NCBI GenBank assembly: GCA_031277855.1 | Contig: JAITLO010000012.1 | Coordinates: forward strand, 1 to 64,000 | Source: Acidovorax sp. | Lineage (GTDB): Bacteria > Pseudomonadota > Gammaproteobacteria > Burkholderiales > Burkholderiaceae_C | Direction: 5' to 3' | Length of the DNA stretch: 64,000 nt | Shown here: piece after piece, positions 29,022 to 37,536 of the stretch | Layout: every line of letters begins with the position of its first letter | How positions within the stretch are numbered: position 1 is the stretch's first letter | Program-made: the position numbers and the translations under genes | Notes under the pieces: model-generated | The model's input: only the letters and a program-made list of their open reading frames with translations | Told to the model about the DNA's origin: nothing | The model's database searches: none

Positions 29022-29660
29022 ATGACTTACAGCGTCAAAGAAATCTTCTACACCCTGCAGGGCGAGGGCGGCCAGGCCGGCACGCCCGCCGTGTTCTGTC
29101 GCTTTGCCGGCTGCAACCTCTGGACCGGCCGCGAGCAAGACCGCGCCAGCGCGGTTTGCCAGTTTTGCGATACCGACTTTGTCGGTACCGATGGAAGCTT
29201 GGGCGGCAAATTCACCACGGCCGATGCCCTGGCCAAGCGCATCCTCTCGCAATGGCCTGCCACCGACAGCACCCACCGCATGGTGGTGCTTACCGGCGGC
29301 GAGCCGCTGCTACAGGTGGACAACGCGCTGATAGATGCCTTGCATGCGCGCGACTTTCGCATTGCCGTGGAAAGCAACGGCACGCTGGCCGCACCGGCGG
29401 GCATCGACTGGCTGTGCATCAGCCCCAAGGCCGGCGCCGACTGGGTGCAGCGCAGCGGCCAGGAACTCAAGCTGGTGTGGCCCCAGCCGGGCTTTGATTT
29501 ATCCGAAATTGAAGCCAGCACCCACTTTGAAAACTACTTTTTGCAGCCCATGGACAACGCCCGGCAGGCTGCCAACACCGAGGCCTGCATCACCCTGTGC
29601 ATGCAGCGCCCGGCCTGGCGTTTGAGCCTGCAAACCCACAAGCTCACCGGCATCCGCTGA
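29022..29660 (+). CDS. queE: 7-carboxy-7-deazaguanine synthase QueE
   Basis: The 212-residue radical SAM protein starts with SVKEIFYTLQGEGGQAGTP, the QueE signature. The cluster cysteines have the unusual spacing CX14CX2C (CNLWTG to VCQFCDTDF), as described for Burkholderia multivorans QueE, rather than the usual CX3CX2C. VLTGGEPLLQ is the SAM-binding GGE motif. It converts 6-carboxytetrahydropterin to CDG in the pathway to queuosine. QueD follows 19 bp downstream, so the pair is an operon. QueC and QueF are encoded elsewhere. Confidence 0.93.
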   Translation: MTYSVKEIFYTLQGEGGQAGTPAVFCRFAGCNLWTGREQDRASAVCQFCDTDFVGTDGSLGGKFTTADALAKRILSQWPATDSTHRMVVLTGGEPLLQVDNALIDALHARDFRIAVESNGTLAAPAGIDWLCISPKAGADWVQRSGQELKLVWPQPGFDLSEIEASTHFENYFLQPMDNARQAANTEACITLCMQRPAWRLSLQTHKLTGIR

Positions 29661-29679
29661 GACCTCTTCGGATTTTTTT

Positions 29680-30048
29680 ATGCAATTCACCATCCACCAA
29701 CGCTTTTTCTTCGATGCCGCCCACACGCTGGACCGCGCTATCGAAACCGAGAGCAGCCGCCGCATCCACGGCCACACCTACCACGCCGAAGTCAGCATCA
29801 CCGGTCCCCGCCATGAAGGCAGCGGCATGGTGAGCGACCTTGGCTATCTGCGCCAGCGCCTGGAACAGCTGCGCGAGCAGTTAGACCACCGTTTTCTGGA
29901 CGAGGTCGAAGGCCTGGGCAAGCCCACGCTGGAAAACCTCAGCCTCTTCATTGCCCAGGCCCTGGCCGACCTGCAACCCGCCCCCAGCCGCGTGCGCGTG
30001 TGGCGAGAGGGCATTGGGGATGGGTGTGTGTTGGACCTCACCCCCTAA
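29680..30048 (+). CDS. queD: 6-carboxytetrahydropterin synthase-like protein (QueD family) with Ser at the catalytic-Cys position
   Basis: The 122-residue protein has the zinc His ligands of the 6-PTPS/QueD fold (FFDAAH, then IHGHTYH), the conserved LDHRFLDE and a C-terminal Glu in VWREGIGDG. At the position of the catalytic Cys (KCGRLHGH in E. coli QueD) the sequence is ESSRRIHGH, so Ser replaces Cys. Pairing with queE argues for a role in queuosine synthesis. The missing Cys could mean altered chemistry, or that another QueD in the genome does the work. The start follows a poor ribosome site. Confidence 0.88.
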   Translation: MQFTIHQRFFFDAAHTLDRAIETESSRRIHGHTYHAEVSITGPRHEGSGMVSDLGYLRQRLEQLREQLDHRFLDEVEGLGKPTLENLSLFIAQALADLQPAPSRVRVWREGIGDGCVLDLTP

Positions 30049-30189
30049 GTAACCAACTTCAAAAAGGAGCAGCCTGTGCTGCCCCTTTCATATTCTCCGT
30101 ATCCAGATCGCCTGGTACCAAGACCTGGAACGCATCAGCAGCTATGGACTGCATAGCGGTCATGCATGCTGCAGACCACTTGCTGCGGC

Positions 30190-31194
30190 TCAGCGCTCCT
30201 GCTGCTTGGGGTCGCGCTCCATCAGCCGGTGCACGGCCTGGGCTGGAGCGATTTTTCCGTCCAGCAATTCCACCACGGTGGCAGCGATCGGCATGTCCAC
30301 ACCCAGGGCCTGGGCACGGGCCAGCACGGTGCGGGCGCTGTACACGCCCTCGGCCACATGGCCTAGCGACTCCACAGCCTGGGCCAGGCTGATGCCGCTG
30401 GCCAGCAACAGGCCCACCTTGCGGTTGCGCGACAGGTCGCCGGTGGCGGTCAGCATCAAATCACCCAGGCCGGACAGACCCATAAAGGTGTCGGCGCGCG
30501 CGCCCAGGGCCACACCCAGGCGCGTCATTTCAGCCAGACCACGGGTGAGCAAGGCTGCGCGGGCATTCAACCCCAGCTCCAGCCCATCGCACAGGCCGGA
30601 GGCAATGGCCATCACGTTCTTCACGGCGCCACCCACTTCCACACCCACGATGTCTTCGTTGCCATAAACGCGCAGTGCCGGGCTGTGCAGGGCATCGACC
30701 AGCACTTGGCGCACCTGGGCGTCGCGGCTGGCGGCCACCAGGGCCGAGGGTTGGCTGCGCGCCACTTCCTGGGCAAAGCTGGGGCCGCTCAGGGCAGCGC
30801 AGCGCAGCTGGGGGGCGACCTCGGCGCAGACCTCGTGCGGCATCAGGCCGGTGCCAGCCTCAAAGCCTTTGCACAGCCAGGCCACCGGCGCCTGCAGACC
30901 CTTCAACTGCTGCAACCAGCCACGCAACGCAGCCATGGGAGTGCCAACGATGACCAGCTGGGCATCCGCCACGGCGGCCTGCACATCATGCAGCTGCGCC
31001 CCTTGTGCAATCTTCAGCCCCGGGGGAAACGACAGGCCGGGCAGATAGCGCGTGTTCTGGCGGATGGCATACATGTCTTCGGCCTGCTGCGCATCGCGCG
31101 CCCACAACAACACCTGGTGGCCTGCCGGGTGGGCCGCAGCCGCCATGGCCATGGCCGTGCCCCAGGCACCGGCACCAATCACTGTGATTTTCAT
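30190..31194 (-). CDS. gpsA: glycerol-3-phosphate dehydrogenase [NAD(P)+]
   Basis: The 334-residue protein begins [20 protein letters not shown], the NAD(P)-binding Rossmann motif of GpsA. The family motifs [11 protein letters not shown] and [23 protein letters not shown] (the catalytic Lys lies in this stretch) follow in order. It reduces dihydroxyacetone phosphate to sn-glycerol-3-phosphate for phospholipid synthesis. The ATG at 31194 is the family start. It belongs to the gpmA-side block rhodanese-grxC-secB-gpsA, all on the minus strand, although a terminator lies between secB and gpsA. Confidence 0.95.
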   Translation of the reverse strand: MKITVIGAGAWGTAMAMAAAAHPAGHQVLLWARDAQQAEDMYAIRQNTRYLPGLSFPPGLKIAQGAQLHDVQAAVADAQLVIVGTPMAALRGWLQQLKGLQAPVAWLCKGFEAGTGLMPHEVCAEVAPQLRCAALSGPSFAQEVARSQPSALVAASRDAQVRQVLVDALHSPALRVYGNEDIVGVEVGGAVKNVMAIASGLCDGLELGLNARAALLTRGLAEMTRLGVALGARADTFMGLSGLGDLMLTATGDLSRNRKVGLLLASGISLAQAVESLGHVAEGVYSARTVLARAQALGVDMPIAATVVELLDGKIAPAQAVHRLMERDPKQQER

Positions 31195-31343
31195 AGCTGT
31201 CTGTGCTGTATCCATAAGCTTTCCATTGTCATTCAACGCAGCTGCCACCCCGGGCAAAGCCAGGTCTGCATGGTACGCGCAGCAGGCTCTGTGACCGGCC
31301 TTTCCCAAGCCTGCAAAAGCGGTCAAAGAAAAAACGGGTAAAG

Positions 31344-31362
31344 AAAAAGGCCCCGCAGGGCC
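31344..31362 (-). terminator. rho-independent terminator after secB
   Basis: Read on the minus strand, GGCCC pairs with GGGCC around TGCG and is followed by a T run. It lies 39 bp after the secB stop, upstream of gpsA. Confidence 0.75.
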
Positions 31363-31400
31363 TTGCGGTGCCCTATGGGCACCAAGCAGCGAAGCTCTGC

Positions 31401-31856
31401 TTACTGGGGCAGTTGGCCGTCGGCCTGGGCTGCAGCGGCTGCTTGCTGCTCGTACATGGCCTGGAAGTTGATTTCCGCCAGGTGCACGGGCGGGAAGCCG
31501 GCGCGGGTCACGATGTCTGCCACGTTGCCGCGCAGATAGGGGTAGATGATTTGCGGGCAAGCCACGCCGATCACACCACCCATTTGGTCTTCTGGGATGT
31601 TGCGGATTTCAAAGATACCGGCTTGCTTGGCTTCCACCAGGAAAACGGTCTTGTCTTCGATCTTGGTCTGCACGGTGGCGGTGACGGCCACTTCAAAAAT
31701 GCCTTCGGCCACGGGCGTGGCTTCCACACCCAGTTGGATGTCCACGCTGGGCTGGGTTTGCTCCAGCAGGATGGCGGGCGAGTTGGGCTGTTCGAGCGAC
31801 AGGTCCTTCAGGTACACGCGCTGGATTTGGAACACGGGGTTTTCTTGTTCGGACAT
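31401..31856 (-). CDS. secB: protein-export chaperone SecB
   Basis: This 151-residue protein is acidic and begins [20 protein letters not shown], then has FEVAVTATV and [33 protein letters not shown], all signature parts of SecB. The tetramer holds preproteins unfolded and hands them to SecA at the Sec translocon. The C-terminal tail is rich in Ala and Gln. In Betaproteobacteria secB often sits next to grxC, as it does here, 223 bp downstream of grxC on the same strand. Start choice is clear. Confidence 0.97.
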   Translation of the reverse strand: MSEQENPVFQIQRVYLKDLSLEQPNSPAILLEQTQPSVDIQLGVEATPVAEGIFEVAVTATVQTKIEDKTVFLVEAKQAGIFEIRNIPEDQMGGVIGVACPQIIYPYLRGNVADIVTRAGFPPVHLAEINFQAMYEQQAAAAAQADGQLPQ

Positions 31857-32004
31857 GGATGTCAGTCTTTCAGGTCAAAGGCAACCAGATATACAAAAAG
31901 CCCGCCGGCACAGTCGCTGTGCAGGGAGCGTGGCGAGCATTATGCAGTGCCCACTGCGTATGGCTTGTGAAGCGTGGCGCGGCCCAGGTCAGAGACAGCG
32001 AGCA

Positions 32005-32070
32005 AAGGCCGCCCCTTGCGCTCCGCTGTCGCTCCCCTTGAGGGGGAAGGCGTGCAAGCGACTCAGGGGG
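32005..32070 (-). repeat. dispersed intergenic repeat, copy C (short, inverted)
   Basis: Read on the minus strand it gives CCCCCTGAGTCGCTTGCACG, then CTTCCCCCTC, then AGCGGAGCGCAAGGGGCGGCC, which parallels the start and end blocks of copies A and B. It lies in the secB-grxC spacer. Confidence 0.7.
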
Positions 32071-32079
32071 TGGCCTATT

Positions 32080-32337
32080 TCAAGCATTCAACATGGGAAC
32101 GAGGCCGCCCTTGGCGTCCAGGGCCATCAAATCATCGCAGCCGCCCACATGGGTGTCGCCGATGAAGATCTGCGGCACCGTGCGGCGGCCGGTGATCTGC
32201 ATCATGTGGTCACGGGCAGCGGCGTCGGTGTCGATGCGCACTTCCTCGATCTGCTCCACGCCCTTGGACTTCAGAATCTGCTTGGCACGGATGCAGTAAG
32301 GGCAAACGGCGGTGGTGTACATCTTGACGGCTTGCAT
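32080..32337 (-). CDS. grxC: glutaredoxin 3
   Basis: The 85-residue protein has a thioredoxin fold with the dithiol active site CPYC in TTAVCPYCIRAKQIL. The TVPQIFIGDTHVGGCDDLMAL segment carries the cis-Pro and the glutathione-binding residues. It reduces disulfides and mixed disulfides with glutathione. It sits in the conserved rhodanese-grxC-secB order, with the rhodanese gene 75 bp upstream. The family length and the clear start make the call safe. Confidence 0.95.
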   Translation of the reverse strand: MQAVKMYTTAVCPYCIRAKQILKSKGVEQIEEVRIDTDAAARDHMMQITGRRTVPQIFIGDTHVGGCDDLMALDAKGGLVPMLNA

Positions 32338-32412
32338 GGGTCTCTCTCCTGGAATGTAGGCAAGCGCCGACCCGACTCTTCGGGCCGCGCATTGGGGGCA
32401 GCTGGGGGCGTT

Positions 32413-32820
32413 TCAGCCCTTTACAACCGGCATGCCGGCTTCGCGCCAGCCCTTCATGCCACCAGACAGGGCCTGGGCCTTGTCATAGCCCAGTTTTTTG
32501 GCCATGGCTTCGGCACGCACGGCGCGCGGGCCCTTGCCGCAGATCAGCACCACGGGCAGAGCCTTGTTCTTGGCCACCTGGGGCAGACGCTCGTCCAGCT
32601 GCGACAGCGGGATGTTCTTGGCATTGGTGATGTGGCCTTGCACATATTCCTCGGGCTCACGCACGTCCACCACCACGGCTTTTTCGCGGTTGATGCGCTG
32701 CACGGCTTCGGCCGCCGTCAGGCTGCCAGCACCAGCGCCCTTGAGCGAAGGCACCAGCAGCAATGCGCCGGAACCGATGGCCAACAAGATCAAATACCAG
32801 TTTTCTAAGAAGAAATTCAC
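32413..32820 (-). CDS. membrane-anchored rhodanese-like domain protein
   Basis: The 135-residue protein has one N-terminal membrane helix (about 8-25), then a single rhodanese domain with the active-site loop CGKGPRA (Cys about 98). The motif [15 protein letters not shown] marks the domain start. Rhodanese-type proteins transfer sulfane sulfur; YibN-like members in this position precede grxC and secB across Betaproteobacteria. The gene is divergent from gpmA. The sulfur donor and acceptor are unknown. Confidence 0.9.
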   Translation of the reverse strand: MNFFLENWYLILLAIGSGALLLVPSLKGAGAGSLTAAEAVQRINREKAVVVDVREPEEYVQGHITNAKNIPLSQLDERLPQVAKNKALPVVLICGKGPRAVRAEAMAKKLGYDKAQALSGGMKGWREAGMPVVKG

Positions 32821-33004
32821 GTCAGTCCTTGGGGTAGCAAACCGCGCAATTCTAGGGGGAGAAGCCCGGCATTCCGCTCTGCACGGACTTCGCTCTTGGG
32901 CATTGCGCCTACAGCGGCCTAAAATCAGCAGTTTTACGCAATCCGCGCCTTTTCTTCATTTAGTTTGCCGCGCGCTGCGCGCGCACTGCTTCCCAAGGGA
33001 CTTC

Positions 33005-33748
33005 ATGCACAAGCTCGTTTTGATCCGCCACGGTGAATCCACCTGGAACCTCGAAAACCGCTTCACCGGCTGGACCGATGTGGACCTGACCGACACCGGT
33101 GTGGAACAGGCCAAGAGCGCAGGCCGCCTGTTGAAGGCCGAGGGCTATGACTTCGACCTGGCTTTTTCCAGCATGCTCAAGCGTGCCAACCGCACGCTGT
33201 GGCATGTGCTGGACGAGATGGACCGCACCTGGCTGCCGGTGGAAAACAACTGGCGCCTGAACGAGCGCCACTACGGCGGCCTGCAGGGCCTGAACAAGGC
33301 CGATATGGCCAAGCAATACGGCGACGCCCAGGTGCTGGTGTGGCGCCGCAGCTATGACGTGCCACCACCCGCCCTGGAAGCGACCGACCCTCGCAGCGAG
33401 CGCAGCGACCGCCGCTATGCCGCGCTGCAGCCCGAGCAGATTCCGCTGACCGAGTGCCTGAAGGACACCGTGGCCCGCGTGATGCCGTTCTGGAACGACA
33501 CCATGGCGCCCGCCATCAAGGCCGGCAAGCGCGTGGTGCTGGCGGCCCATGGCAACTCCATCCGCGCCCTGATCAAGTACCTGGACAACATCGCGGACGA
33601 CGCCATCGTGGGCGTGAACGTGCCCAATGGCATTCCGCTGGTGTATGAGCTGGACGACAACCTGAAGCCCATTCGCAGCTACTACCTGGGTGATGCCGAA
33701 GCCGCAGCCAAGGCCGCAGCCGCCGTGGCAGCCCAAGGCAAGGCCTGA
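33005..33748 (+). CDS. gpmA: 2,3-bisphosphoglycerate-dependent phosphoglycerate mutase
   Basis: The 247-residue protein starts [20 protein letters not shown]. The RHG motif holds the phospho-accepting His10, and the second catalytic His lies in [19 protein letters not shown] and the C-terminal [13 protein letters not shown] are specific to the 2,3-BPG-dependent type. It interconverts 2- and 3-phosphoglycerate in glycolysis and gluconeogenesis. AAGGGAC lies just before the ATG. The C-terminus ends in an Ala-rich tail. It is divergent from the rhodanese gene. Confidence 0.96.
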   Translation: MHKLVLIRHGESTWNLENRFTGWTDVDLTDTGVEQAKSAGRLLKAEGYDFDLAFSSMLKRANRTLWHVLDEMDRTWLPVENNWRLNERHYGGLQGLNKADMAKQYGDAQVLVWRRSYDVPPPALEATDPRSERSDRRYAALQPEQIPLTECLKDTVARVMPFWNDTMAPAIKAGKRVVLAAHGNSIRALIKYLDNIADDAIVGVNVPNGIPLVYELDDNLKPIRSYYLGDAEAAAKAAAAVAAQGKA

Positions 33749-33756
33749 GCCCTCTG

Positions 33757-33806
33757 CGTGTTGACGATCACTTCGGCCCAATGCCGGAGTGGGATTGATC
33801 AACACG
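33757..33806 (+). terminator. long hairpin after gpmA
   Basis: CGTGTTGA (33757-33764) pairs with TCAACACG (33799-33806), and inside it CACTtCGG pairs with CCGgAGTG. It begins 8 bp after the gpmA stop and is followed by an A run rather than a T run on the plus strand, so it may protect the 3' end rather than stop transcription. Confidence 0.5.
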
Positions 33807-33821
33807 GATAAAAAAGTCACA

Positions 33822-33839
33822 CACGGTAAATCTACCGTG
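33822..33839. promoter_or_regulatory. inverted repeat upstream of the C-terminal protease gene
   Basis: CACGGTA, four bases, and TACCGTG form a perfect 7-4-7 palindrome about 70 bp before the protease start. It could be an operator; the regulator is unknown. Confidence 0.4.
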
Positions 33840-33908
33840 CGTTCGGACCCGAGGCCCGCCAAGGGCCAAGGTCCCCGGTGTATATTGCGCCGTTAAAGGT
33901 ATGGATCT

Positions 33909-35345
33909 ATGGGCCAAAAACTGAAAATTGCTGGATGGGTTTCCGTGGGTGCGCTGGCCGGTGCGCTGACCACCGTGTCACTGCAAACCGTGGCACGTGG
34001 CGCCATGACGCCGCTTCCGCTGGAAGAAATCCAGCAGCTGTCTGCAGTCTTCGGCATCGTCAAGACCGACTATGTGGAGGCTGTGGACGATAAAAAGCTG
34101 ATCACCGATGCCATCTCCGGTATGGTGTCCAGCCTGGATCCGCACTCCCAATACTTCGACAAAAAGGCCTTCAAGGAATTCCGTGAAGGCACTTCCGGTC
34201 GCTTTGTCGGCGTGGGCATCGAAATCACCCAGGAAGACGGGCTGATCAAGATCGTCTCGCCCATCGAAGGCTCACCCGCCGACCGCGCCGGGCTGAAGAC
34301 CAACGACCTGATCACCAAGATCGATGACGCCGCCGTCAAGGGCCTGTCCTTGAACGACGCAGTCAAGCGCATGCGCGGCGAGCCCAATACCAAGGTGACG
34401 CTGACGGTGCTGCGCAAGGACGAAAGCCGCAGCTTTCCCGTGACCATCACCCGCGAAGAGATCAAGACCCAGTCCGTCAAGGGCAAGCTGGTGGAACCTG
34501 GCTACGGCTGGATCCGCCTGAGCCAGTTCCAGGAACACACGGTGGACGACTTTGTGCGCAAGGTCGAAGAGCTGTACAAGCAAGACCCCGGCCTCAAGGG
34601 CCTGGTGCTGGACCTGCGCAACGACCCCGGTGGCCTGCTGGATGCAGCTGTGGCCATTTCTGCAGCTTTCCTGCCCCAGGGCGTGACCGTGGTCAGCACC
34701 AATGGCCAGTTGCCGGAAAGCAAGGCCACCTTCAAGGCCAACCCCGAGTTCTATACCCGCCGCGGTCAGGGTGACCCGCTGCAGCGTCTGCCTGCAGCGC
34801 TGAAGAAGGTGCCCATGGTGGTGCTGGTCAACGAAGGCTCGGCATCGGCCAGCGAAATCGTGGCCGGTGCGCTGCAAGACCACCACCGCGCCACCATCAT
34901 GGGCGGCCAGACCTTTGGCAAGGGCTCGGTGCAAACCGTGCGTCCTCTGGGCCCTGACACCGGCCTGAAGCTGACCACAGCCCGCTACTACACCCCCAGC
35001 GGTAAGTCCATCCAGGCCAAGGGCATCGTGCCCGATGTGATGCTGGATGAAACCGCCAATGGCGATCTGTATGCCGCACTGCGCATGCGCGAAGCCGATC
35101 TGGAAAAACACCTCTCCAGCGGCCAGGGCGACGAAGTCAAGGACGAGGCCCGCGAAAAAGCCCGCGAAGAAGCCCGCAAGCGCCTGGAAGAAGAGGCCAA
35201 AAAGCCCATCGCCGAGCGCCGACTGCCCGAGTTCGGCTCGGACAAGGACTTCCAGTTGCAGCAGGCCTTGAACCAGCTCAAGGGCAAGCAGGTGCAAGTC
35301 AGCAAGACCGCCACCGAGCGCCCTGCGGAAACCAAGGAAGAGTAA
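33909..35345 (+). CDS. S41 family C-terminal processing protease
   Basis: The 478-residue protein has an N-terminal membrane anchor or signal (about 8-30), a PDZ domain (about 95-175, EGSPADRAGLKTNDLI) and the S41 peptidase domain. The catalytic Ser lies in VNEGSASASEIVAGAL and the Lys in FGKGSVQTVRPLG, which form the Ser-Lys dyad of CtpA/Prc-like enzymes. A highly charged C-terminal helix rich in Lys, Glu and Arg follows (about 405-445). It trims or degrades proteins in the periplasm. moeB follows after a terminator. Confidence 0.94.
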   Translation: MGQKLKIAGWVSVGALAGALTTVSLQTVARGAMTPLPLEEIQQLSAVFGIVKTDYVEAVDDKKLITDAISGMVSSLDPHSQYFDKKAFKEFREGTSGRFVGVGIEITQEDGLIKIVSPIEGSPADRAGLKTNDLITKIDDAAVKGLSLNDAVKRMRGEPNTKVTLTVLRKDESRSFPVTITREEIKTQSVKGKLVEPGYGWIRLSQFQEHTVDDFVRKVEELYKQDPGLKGLVLDLRNDPGGLLDAAVAISAAFLPQGVTVVSTNGQLPESKATFKANPEFYTRRGQGDPLQRLPAALKKVPMVVLVNEGSASASEIVAGALQDHHRATIMGGQTFGKGSVQTVRPLGPDTGLKLTTARYYTPSGKSIQAKGIVPDVMLDETANGDLYAALRMREADLEKHLSSGQGDEVKDEAREKAREEARKRLEEEAKKPIAERRLPEFGSDKDFQLQQALNQLKGKQVQVSKTATERPAETKEE

Positions 35346-35390
35346 GCCCTCTTGTCTTGTGCTTGCTCTCTGGCAGGCCGTTCCAGACAC

Positions 35391-35415
35391 AGCCGGGCGC
35401 TCTGCCCGGCTTTTT
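35391..35415 (+). terminator. rho-independent terminator after the S41 protease gene
   Basis: AGCCGGGC pairs with GCCCGGCT around five bases, followed by TTTTT. It lies close before the ribosome binding site of moeB, so moeB may get only read-through transcription or need its own promoter. Confidence 0.85.
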
Positions 35416-35431
35416 CTTTGGAGTCACTTCA

Positions 35432-36184
35432 ATGAACGACGATCAACTTCTGCGCTACTCCCGCCACATTCTGCTCGATGAAATCGGCATCGAGGGCCAG
35501 CAGCGCATTCTCGATGCCCGCGTGCTCATCATTGGTGCAGGCGGTCTGGGCTGCCCTGCAGCCTTGTTTCTGGCGGCATCCGGCGTTGGACAGATCACCT
35601 TGATTGATCACGACCAGGTGGACATGACCAATTTACAGCGCCAGATCGGTCACACCACGGACCGTGTCGGCATGAACAAGGTGGAGTCGCTGCGCACCGC
35701 GATACATGCATTGAATCCAGAAGTACAGATTCACGGCTTGGTGCTGCACGCCGATGCCGATGTGCTGGACAGAGAAGTCGCCAAAGCCACCGTGGTGCTG
35801 GACTGCTGCGACAACTACCGCACACGCCATGCCGTGAATGCAGCCTGTGTACGCCATGGCATCCCTTTGGTTGCAGCCGCCGTGATTCGCCTCGATGGAC
35901 AGATCAGCGTGTTTGACCCGCGCCAAAAAGACACACCCTGCTATGCCTGTATTTTCCCGCCCGAAGCGGAGTTTGAAGAGGTGCAATGCTCCACCATGGG
36001 TGTGCTCGCCCCTTTGGTCGGCGTGATGGGCAGCATGCAGGCGGCAGAGGCCCTGAAGCTCATCGTGGGCATGGGAACTTCCTTGAGCGGCCAGTTGTTG
36101 ATGCTCGACGGCCGCAACATGCAATGGAGCAGCATGCGCGCACGCCGTAACACGGACTGCCCGGTCTGCGCACAAGCGGTGTAG
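35432..36184 (+). CDS. moeB: HesA/MoeB/ThiF family adenylyltransferase
   Basis: The 250-residue E1-like protein has the ATP-binding GAGGLGCPA loop, the Arg in TNLQRQI, and a structural zinc site from CYAC and CPVC pairs. The catalytic Cys (for the ThiF/E1 thioester type) may lie in EVQCSTMGVLAPLVG. MoeB adenylates the MoaD C-terminus in molybdopterin synthesis; ThiF does the same for ThiS. The sequence alone does not fully separate the two. Molybdoenzymes elsewhere in the window fit MoeB. TTGGAG precedes the ATG. Confidence 0.88.
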   Translation: MNDDQLLRYSRHILLDEIGIEGQQRILDARVLIIGAGGLGCPAALFLAASGVGQITLIDHDQVDMTNLQRQIGHTTDRVGMNKVESLRTAIHALNPEVQIHGLVLHADADVLDREVAKATVVLDCCDNYRTRHAVNAACVRHGIPLVAAAVIRLDGQISVFDPRQKDTPCYACIFPPEAEFEEVQCSTMGVLAPLVGVMGSMQAAEALKLIVGMGTSLSGQLLMLDGRNMQWSSMRARRNTDCPVCAQAV

Positions 36185-36309
36185 TATTTTTCCTACTCCT
36201 CCGCCAGCCGGTCGCTGGCAAAATATTCGGTCTGCCTTCTTTCTGAGGCCAACCACCTTCTTCTATCCACTATCGTCCGTACCCCCTACTCAGCCTGGAC
36301 GACAACACA

Positions 36310-36690
36310 GTGAAATTGCGCGCCTATATTGTTGAAGACAACGCCACGATCCGTGAAAACCTGATCGACGCTCTGGCCGAGCTGGCAGACGTCGAGACCG
36401 TGGGCATTGCAGAAACCGAGAACGAAGGCACCAGTTGGCTGCAGACCAATGCAGCGCATTGGGACATCGCCATCATTGACCTCTTCCTGCGCCAGGGCAG
36501 CGGCCTGGGCGTGCTGGCTGCTTGTCAGCAGCGCAGCGCCCAACAGCGCATGGTGGTGCTCAGCAACTACGCCACGGCCGATGTGCGTGCCCGCTGCCTG
36601 GAGTTAGGTGTGGATGCCGTGTTCGACAAGTCCAATGAAATCGACGCTCTGGTCGATTACTGCATGCAGCAAAGCAGCGCAGCGGCATAA
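36310..36690 (+). CDS. single-domain response regulator (receiver only)
   Basis: The 126-residue protein is one CheY-like receiver with no output domain. Acidic residues are in VEDN near the N-terminus, the phospho-acceptor Asp lies in AIIDLFLRQGSG, and the conserved Lys in FDKSNEID. It starts at GTG (36310), which is unusual among its neighbours. It converges on the NarL-type regulator across a shared terminator, and a histidine kinase lies beyond. It could be a phosphate sink or an intermediate for that kinase. Confidence 0.88.
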   Translation: MKLRAYIVEDNATIRENLIDALAELADVETVGIAETENEGTSWLQTNAAHWDIAIIDLFLRQGSGLGVLAACQQRSAQQRMVVLSNYATADVRARCLELGVDAVFDKSNEIDALVDYCMQQSSAAA

Positions 36691-36722
36691 AAACAGGCGG
36701 GCGACCTTCTGGCCAGCCCCAC

Positions 36723-36752
36723 AAAAAAGCAGCCTGGATGGCTGCTTTTTTT
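36723..36752. terminator. bidirectional terminator between two response regulator genes
   Basis: GCAGCC pairs with GGCTGC around TGGAT, with A and T runs on both sides, so it can stop transcription from both the receiver gene and the convergent NarL-type gene. Confidence 0.88.
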
Positions 36753-36772
36753 ATCTGCAGAGAGCCAAAGCA

Positions 36773-37405
36773 TCAATCAATCAGCTTGTTTTTCAGTGCG
36801 TAGTACGTCAAGTCACTATTGGAGGAAAGCGCCATTTTCTCCATCAAACGCGTTCTGTAAGTACTCACAGTCTTTACACTTAGAGATAAAGACTTGGCAA
36901 TATCACCCGCAGTTTCACCCTTGGCCAATTTCAGGAATACCTGGAATTCACGTTCGGACAGCTGCTCATGCGGAGGCGCATCGTCTTTGCGGTTGAGCTG
37001 CTGGGCAAGTAAATCTGCCACGGCCGGCGTCAGGTAACGACGACCCAGGGCAATGGTGCGTATGGCTTCGGCAATTTCCTGGGGGTCACATTCCTTGTTC
37101 AAGTAACCACTCGCACCCTGGCGAATCATATTGATTGCGTAATGCTCTTCCGGGTAGCCACTCAAAATCAAAATACCCATATCAGGCACCTTGGCACGCA
37201 GCATGCCCAATGCATCCAGGCCGCTTTGCCCTGGCATGGAAAGATCCATTACCAGCACATCGATTTCCTGCTCCCGCACCAGATCGATCGCTTCTCGGCC
37301 ATTGGCCGCTTCACCGACGACCCGCAAATCCACATGCTCCGACAAATACTGACGCAACCCCTGACGCACGATGGCGTGGTCGTCCACTATGCCTATTTTG
37401 ATCAT
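36773..37405 (-). CDS. NarL/FixJ family response regulator
   Basis: The 210-residue protein has a receiver domain (about 1-120) with DD at the N-terminus, the phospho-acceptor Asp in VLVMDLSMPGQSG, and Lys in YLNKECDP. It is joined to a LuxR-type helix-turn-helix (about 145-205) with LSEREFQVFLKLAKGETAGD. It should bind DNA once phosphorylated. The histidine kinase that is transcribed divergently, 131 bp away, is the likely partner. The controlled genes are not evident from the window. Confidence 0.94.
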   Translation of the reverse strand: MIKIGIVDDHAIVRQGLRQYLSEHVDLRVVGEAANGREAIDLVREQEIDVLVMDLSMPGQSGLDALGMLRAKVPDMGILILSGYPEEHYAINMIRQGASGYLNKECDPQEIAEAIRTIALGRRYLTPAVADLLAQQLNRKDDAPPHEQLSEREFQVFLKLAKGETAGDIAKSLSLSVKTVSTYRTRLMEKMALSSNSDLTYYALKNKLID

Positions 37406-37536
37406 TGCAACACCTCTCTTAAATTGGAGCTTTCAGCCTGCTGGAAAGCGGCAGGACCTTTGTATGCAAACCATGTCTAAATCCGCTTGATTATGCAGAA
37501 TAACTGAACCACACTTCCTGCTGCAGGAGGATTTCA

